Source: [Phialemoniopsis] sp. UDSM-2020
Lineage: Eukaryota > Ascomycota > Sordariomycetes > Thyridiales > Thyridiaceae
Reading direction: 5' to 3'
NCBI GenBank assembly: GCA_018873225.1
Contig: JAEILZ010000003.1
Span: 1,426,001 to 1,490,000 of the forward strand
DNA: 64,000 nucleotides
Under the pieces are notes generated by a model. That model was not told the DNA's origin, made no database searches, and saw only the letters and a program-made list of their open reading frames with translations. A program made the translations under genes and the position numbers. Shown in pieces: positions 60,851-64,000 of the stretch. The stretch's first letter is position 1. Each line of letters opens with the position of its first letter.

Positions 60851-63046
60851 TGAATGTCCCCGGTTCATGACTTACACGAGAGAAGTGGGAGCAAAGGCTG
60901 CGCTTGGCACTCTCCAGACTTGTAACGGTCCTATCTAGGTATCAAAACCAGGCCCTGGTCTAGACTCAATGACACGAATGTGACTTTGGAAGCAAGGGGA
61001 ACAGGCGCACACCCGTTGTAGTTGGCGATCAGGGAGCGATATGCCGTGGCCGTTAAGTTCAACCGGACAGGATCAAGGTTGTGAGTGAATCGCCCCTCCT
61101 CCACAGACAGTGCTTTGCAACTCACCCGATAGATTGAATGACAAGTACCAACGTCCCCTCAGCCTGTGCAGGCTGAGTAGTTGATTACATTGCCATCAGA
61201 TAAATCAAAACAGGAAAGTAGGCCAATGACACCCTCCTGTCGGGAGTGTTTCCATCCTAGCCGCAGAATTTTCCATCCAAACGGACAAAGGCATCCACTG
61301 TGCCTTTGACGGCCACCACTTGGGAGCGCGCCGTGGAACGGACTTGCGTCCCTGCGATGCTGCGGGCGGCCGATGCGACCTCTGTGGCCGGCGCTGAAGC
61401 CTTCACGCCGGGGCGTCTTAGACAAGCGATCCCACTCGGTGGCAAGGGCGGTATGAAACAATTTACATCTCGTCCATTTTGTCAGCTTGACAAAGCAGCC
61501 AACGAGGCGCGCGGCTTCGTCTCCTGTATACGATGCCCGTCCGTGGTTGTCTCGTGCCAGGATACGTGCATGCCGGGAGCGCCGCAACAATGGATGATCC
61601 GGGCATTGATCTTGGTAGGGTGGTTGTGGGCCTAATATGGATAAACTGGCAAATATGATGAAGAACCAAACAAAGATCATATGCCCACTACAGACTTTGG
61701 GAGTACTGGGGCACTTCGGCATCGATGCAGAAGCTTTTCCCCACAAACGCAAGCAATTTCCTAGCCAAGCTACCCTAGGTATCTTTGGCATCTGCAGACC
61801 CCGGTCCAGCTCATTGCAGTGTGGGGAGGAGAGGAAGCTTGTTGAAGGTCACATTGCCAGCAGTGAGAATCTCAAGACAGCGCAAACATGCAGAAGCAAT
61901 CAAAAGCAGATCCACTTACAAGTATGTCGAGTGACCTGCTGCGCAGAAGCGAAGCAGGCCTTGAAGAAAAGAGACACATCTTGCATTCACGCGCACGCGT
62001 CTTGGGCTTGCTCGAAAAACAGCAGGTACACCCGGTCAAGGACAGAAACTGTCTCGACAGGCCCCGTTTTATGAGAGTGGCTCTCCAGATGTGCTGAGAC
62101 CGGGCATGGGCAAGTCACCTTCGCCACCATCCCTAGCCGAAACATATTTATGGTAGCCGGTAGGCGGCATCTTCCATATCGCAGCGGGGAAAAGAATTAG
62201 GGTTGGTAGGTATGACAAGACCCTATTGTGGGGAGGTCTAAGTTGGCGGAGGACGGATGTGGTGATCATGATGACTGAGCGTATACGTGTAGGCAGGTCT
62301 CGTTGGTGGCTGACCAGACGGGGCTGCAGTCCTGAAAGATCTCGATGAGTTTGTAGCAGCGCTTGTCTGGGATTCGGACAGCTCAGCCGCCATGGTCAAA
62401 AGTTGGGCAAGGTCACAGAGTCTTTCACACAATAGATAACTCATGAGCAGGGCAGTTGGAGAAGAAGAATCTGCATCCAAGTGACAGTGACCAAAGGGTG
62501 TAGGCGGAGCGTGTCTGGGCGGACAGGCTCAGCCCAGGGGACAGGAAAGGGATAGTCCCGCACAGATGAAGCTATGCTATGCCCCTCGTGGAAGCAAATA
62601 GGCAGTTGTGACGTGTGTAGATCTTAAGTCGGCATAACAGAACAGATCTCATCGAGGGCGTCGCAGCTCGAGCAACGGGTGTCTTGCGAAGAGTTAGGCC
62701 GACTCTTGGCGGCGATGTTACTGTAGCAGCTCAAGATTTTGCACAGGCAGAGCGACCGGGATGTTGCCTGTCACCCACGCGCTCTGTGGGGACAAGGTTG
62801 GGTGACAGGACCAGAATAGGGAGTTGAGAGTAGGATTGGGGCAACTGGACGGAGAGTGGCAGGCCAGAAAGAGAGCCGAGCGGAGACAAAAAGAGAGACC
62901 GCGCAGGAGGGCCCAGGGCGAAGAAGAACAGGATCAAGAGCAGTATATTGGTGGTGCGTAAGCGAGAATAACGGGCAGAGGCAGCGTGACGAAAGTTCAT
63001 GCTTTTGACAAGGGAAACGAAACTTCCCCAGACTCGGTAGACCAGG

Positions 63047-63076
63047 TAGGCATGGTAGGCATGGTAGGCCAGGTAG
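63047..63076. repeat. 9-bp tandem repeat (GGTAGGCAT)
   Basis: About three near-perfect copies are seen, flanked by imperfect CCAGGTAGG copies. Confidence 0.75.
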
Positions 63077-64000
63077 GGAAGTAGCCGGCCTGGAGACCCT
63101 CAATCCGGAACGGGAAACCACGCAGGACTTTGGCCCGAGGGCGGGAGGCCTGCCTGCTTGATTGGCTGTCCGGTAGATTGAAATGAAAGTCTAGGAAAAC
63201 GTGTGAAAGAGCATGGGGAAATTGAGCCAGCCACTCTGGCTGGGCCACTGCCGGGCAGGATCAAAGCTATCGACGGCAGACTTGACAACACCAGAGTGAT
63301 GTAAGAGAGTGAACGGTGATCAGTATGAAGAAGCGAAAAGATGGTCAGAGATGTGCCCTAAGACACCACGCCGGATGAGGCGTTCACGTTCACCTCAAGC
63401 TTGAGGCTGCTGCTGCTTTGTGGTGCCTTGCGGCAGGCCCTCCCGAACAACGTGGTGAACAGATCTGGCAGATCAGTTGATCGCGTAGCATCCGCTTCAG
63501 GAACGCGGAACTGAGGGCGGCGGTCATTGGAAGGGAAGGACGCAGTAGCAAGCTTTGTGTGGTGCGATCGATGAGAAGAACATCTGTGCGTCGCTCAAGG
63601 CGGTGACACGGCACGACCCTGTCAAGAGAGCCTGCAAGATCGACTCAAGGCTGCGAGCGGCTTTCAACGCTCCTTCCACGACGTGAACTGCGACCTGCCT
63701 GATCCTGCGAATTGCACGATACGGAGTACCTAGGTACTCTACTCTCTCTCTCGCTTGAGCTCATCATCATGACCGCCTCCGCGACGCGCGCACCTTTAAG
63801 CAGGTCTCTGTGTGATGTAAGATATCAGTCATCATCATCAACTGACCAAGGGTTACTGCTGTGTCCTGTCCGGTAATTTAACGACATCCGTAAGCGAATG
63901 CATGTGAGAAAAACGGTTTGGTTTGGGTTGTGGTTGTAAGGAACAGCGACAGAAGCGACTGCACTAACGAGCAGCAGCGCACGCCCCTAAGAGACTTCCC

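Larger units (their letters stand above)
60696..64000. other. Terminal region, no gene seen
   Basis: More than 3 kb in which no frame has a domain, splice-supported structure or convincing codon pattern. It contains a GGTAGGCAT tandem repeat (about 63047-63072), a TACGGAGTA word (63720-63728) and a short CT tract (about 63735-63752). Distal promoter or non-coding transcripts are possible. Confidence 0.5.

Noticed and set aside
62731..63291. Several overlapping minus-strand frames near the right end
   Set aside because: Repetitive Leu/Pro/Ser composition caused by the local tandem repeat; no splice structure or domain.

Overview
The window is nuclear DNA of a filamentous ascomycete, most likely a Sordariomycete. 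The evidence is short spliceosomal introns (mostly 50-110 bp, GT..AG), single genes on both strands with no operons, about 50 percent GC, and a gene set typical of Pezizomycotina: a C2H2 plus fungal-specific transcription factor, an 8-cysteine GPI-anchored protein, a fungal Hv1 proton channel and VTC1. The species cannot be fixed from the sequence alone. I see no bacterial, viral, CRISPR or plasmid features and no convincing tRNA or rRNA gene. Gene models below are joined by hand from splice signals and checked for reading phase.

Layout, left to right. 0.1-5.4 kb: a Gly/Ser-rich conserved fungal protein (-), an orphan disordered protein (-) with a 22-bp tandem repeat upstream, and a Mag2/RNF10-type RING protein (-). 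6.9-9.4 kb: a CBM48 (AMPK glycogen-binding-like) protein with a long disordered tail (-). 10.9-12.5 kb: an unknown 518-aa protein (-). 13.7-17.4 kb: a ~1070-aa C2H2/Fungal_trans transcription factor (-). 17.5-23.2 kb is gene-poor, with one eroded coding patch near 21.5-22.2 kb. 23.3-24.8 kb: choline-phosphate cytidylyltransferase (-). 26.0-26.9 kb: an F-box-like protein (-).

29.8-33.6 kb: Tctex-1 dynein light chain (-), VTC1 (+) and an Alba-domain protein (-). 37.0-38.9 kb: an AHC1-like ADA-complex zinc-finger protein (+). 39.6-43.8 kb: GPI-anchored 8-Cys protein (-), voltage-gated proton channel Hv1 (-), HAPSTR1/TAPR1-like protein (-). 44.8-48.4 kb: ISWI chromatin-remodelling ATPase (+). 49.1-50.3 kb: eIF3i (-). 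51.7-54.7 kb: trifunctional C1-tetrahydrofolate synthase (+). 56.5-57.9 kb: disordered conserved protein (-). 58.6-60.7 kb: ferric reductase (-). The last 3.3 kb has no gene I can support.

The genes are mostly independent housekeeping functions (phospholipid synthesis, one-carbon metabolism, translation initiation, chromatin, dynein, polyphosphate), not a cluster. The most interesting items are a probable dispersed SINE-like repeat in three copies, an Hv1 channel with unusual S2/S4 residues, an in-frame mitochondrial-presequence-like extension upstream of C1-THF synthase, a histidine-rich insert in the ferric reductase, CACGTG sites upstream of VTC1, and the eroded gene at 21.5 kb. I found no convincing new multi-gene system.
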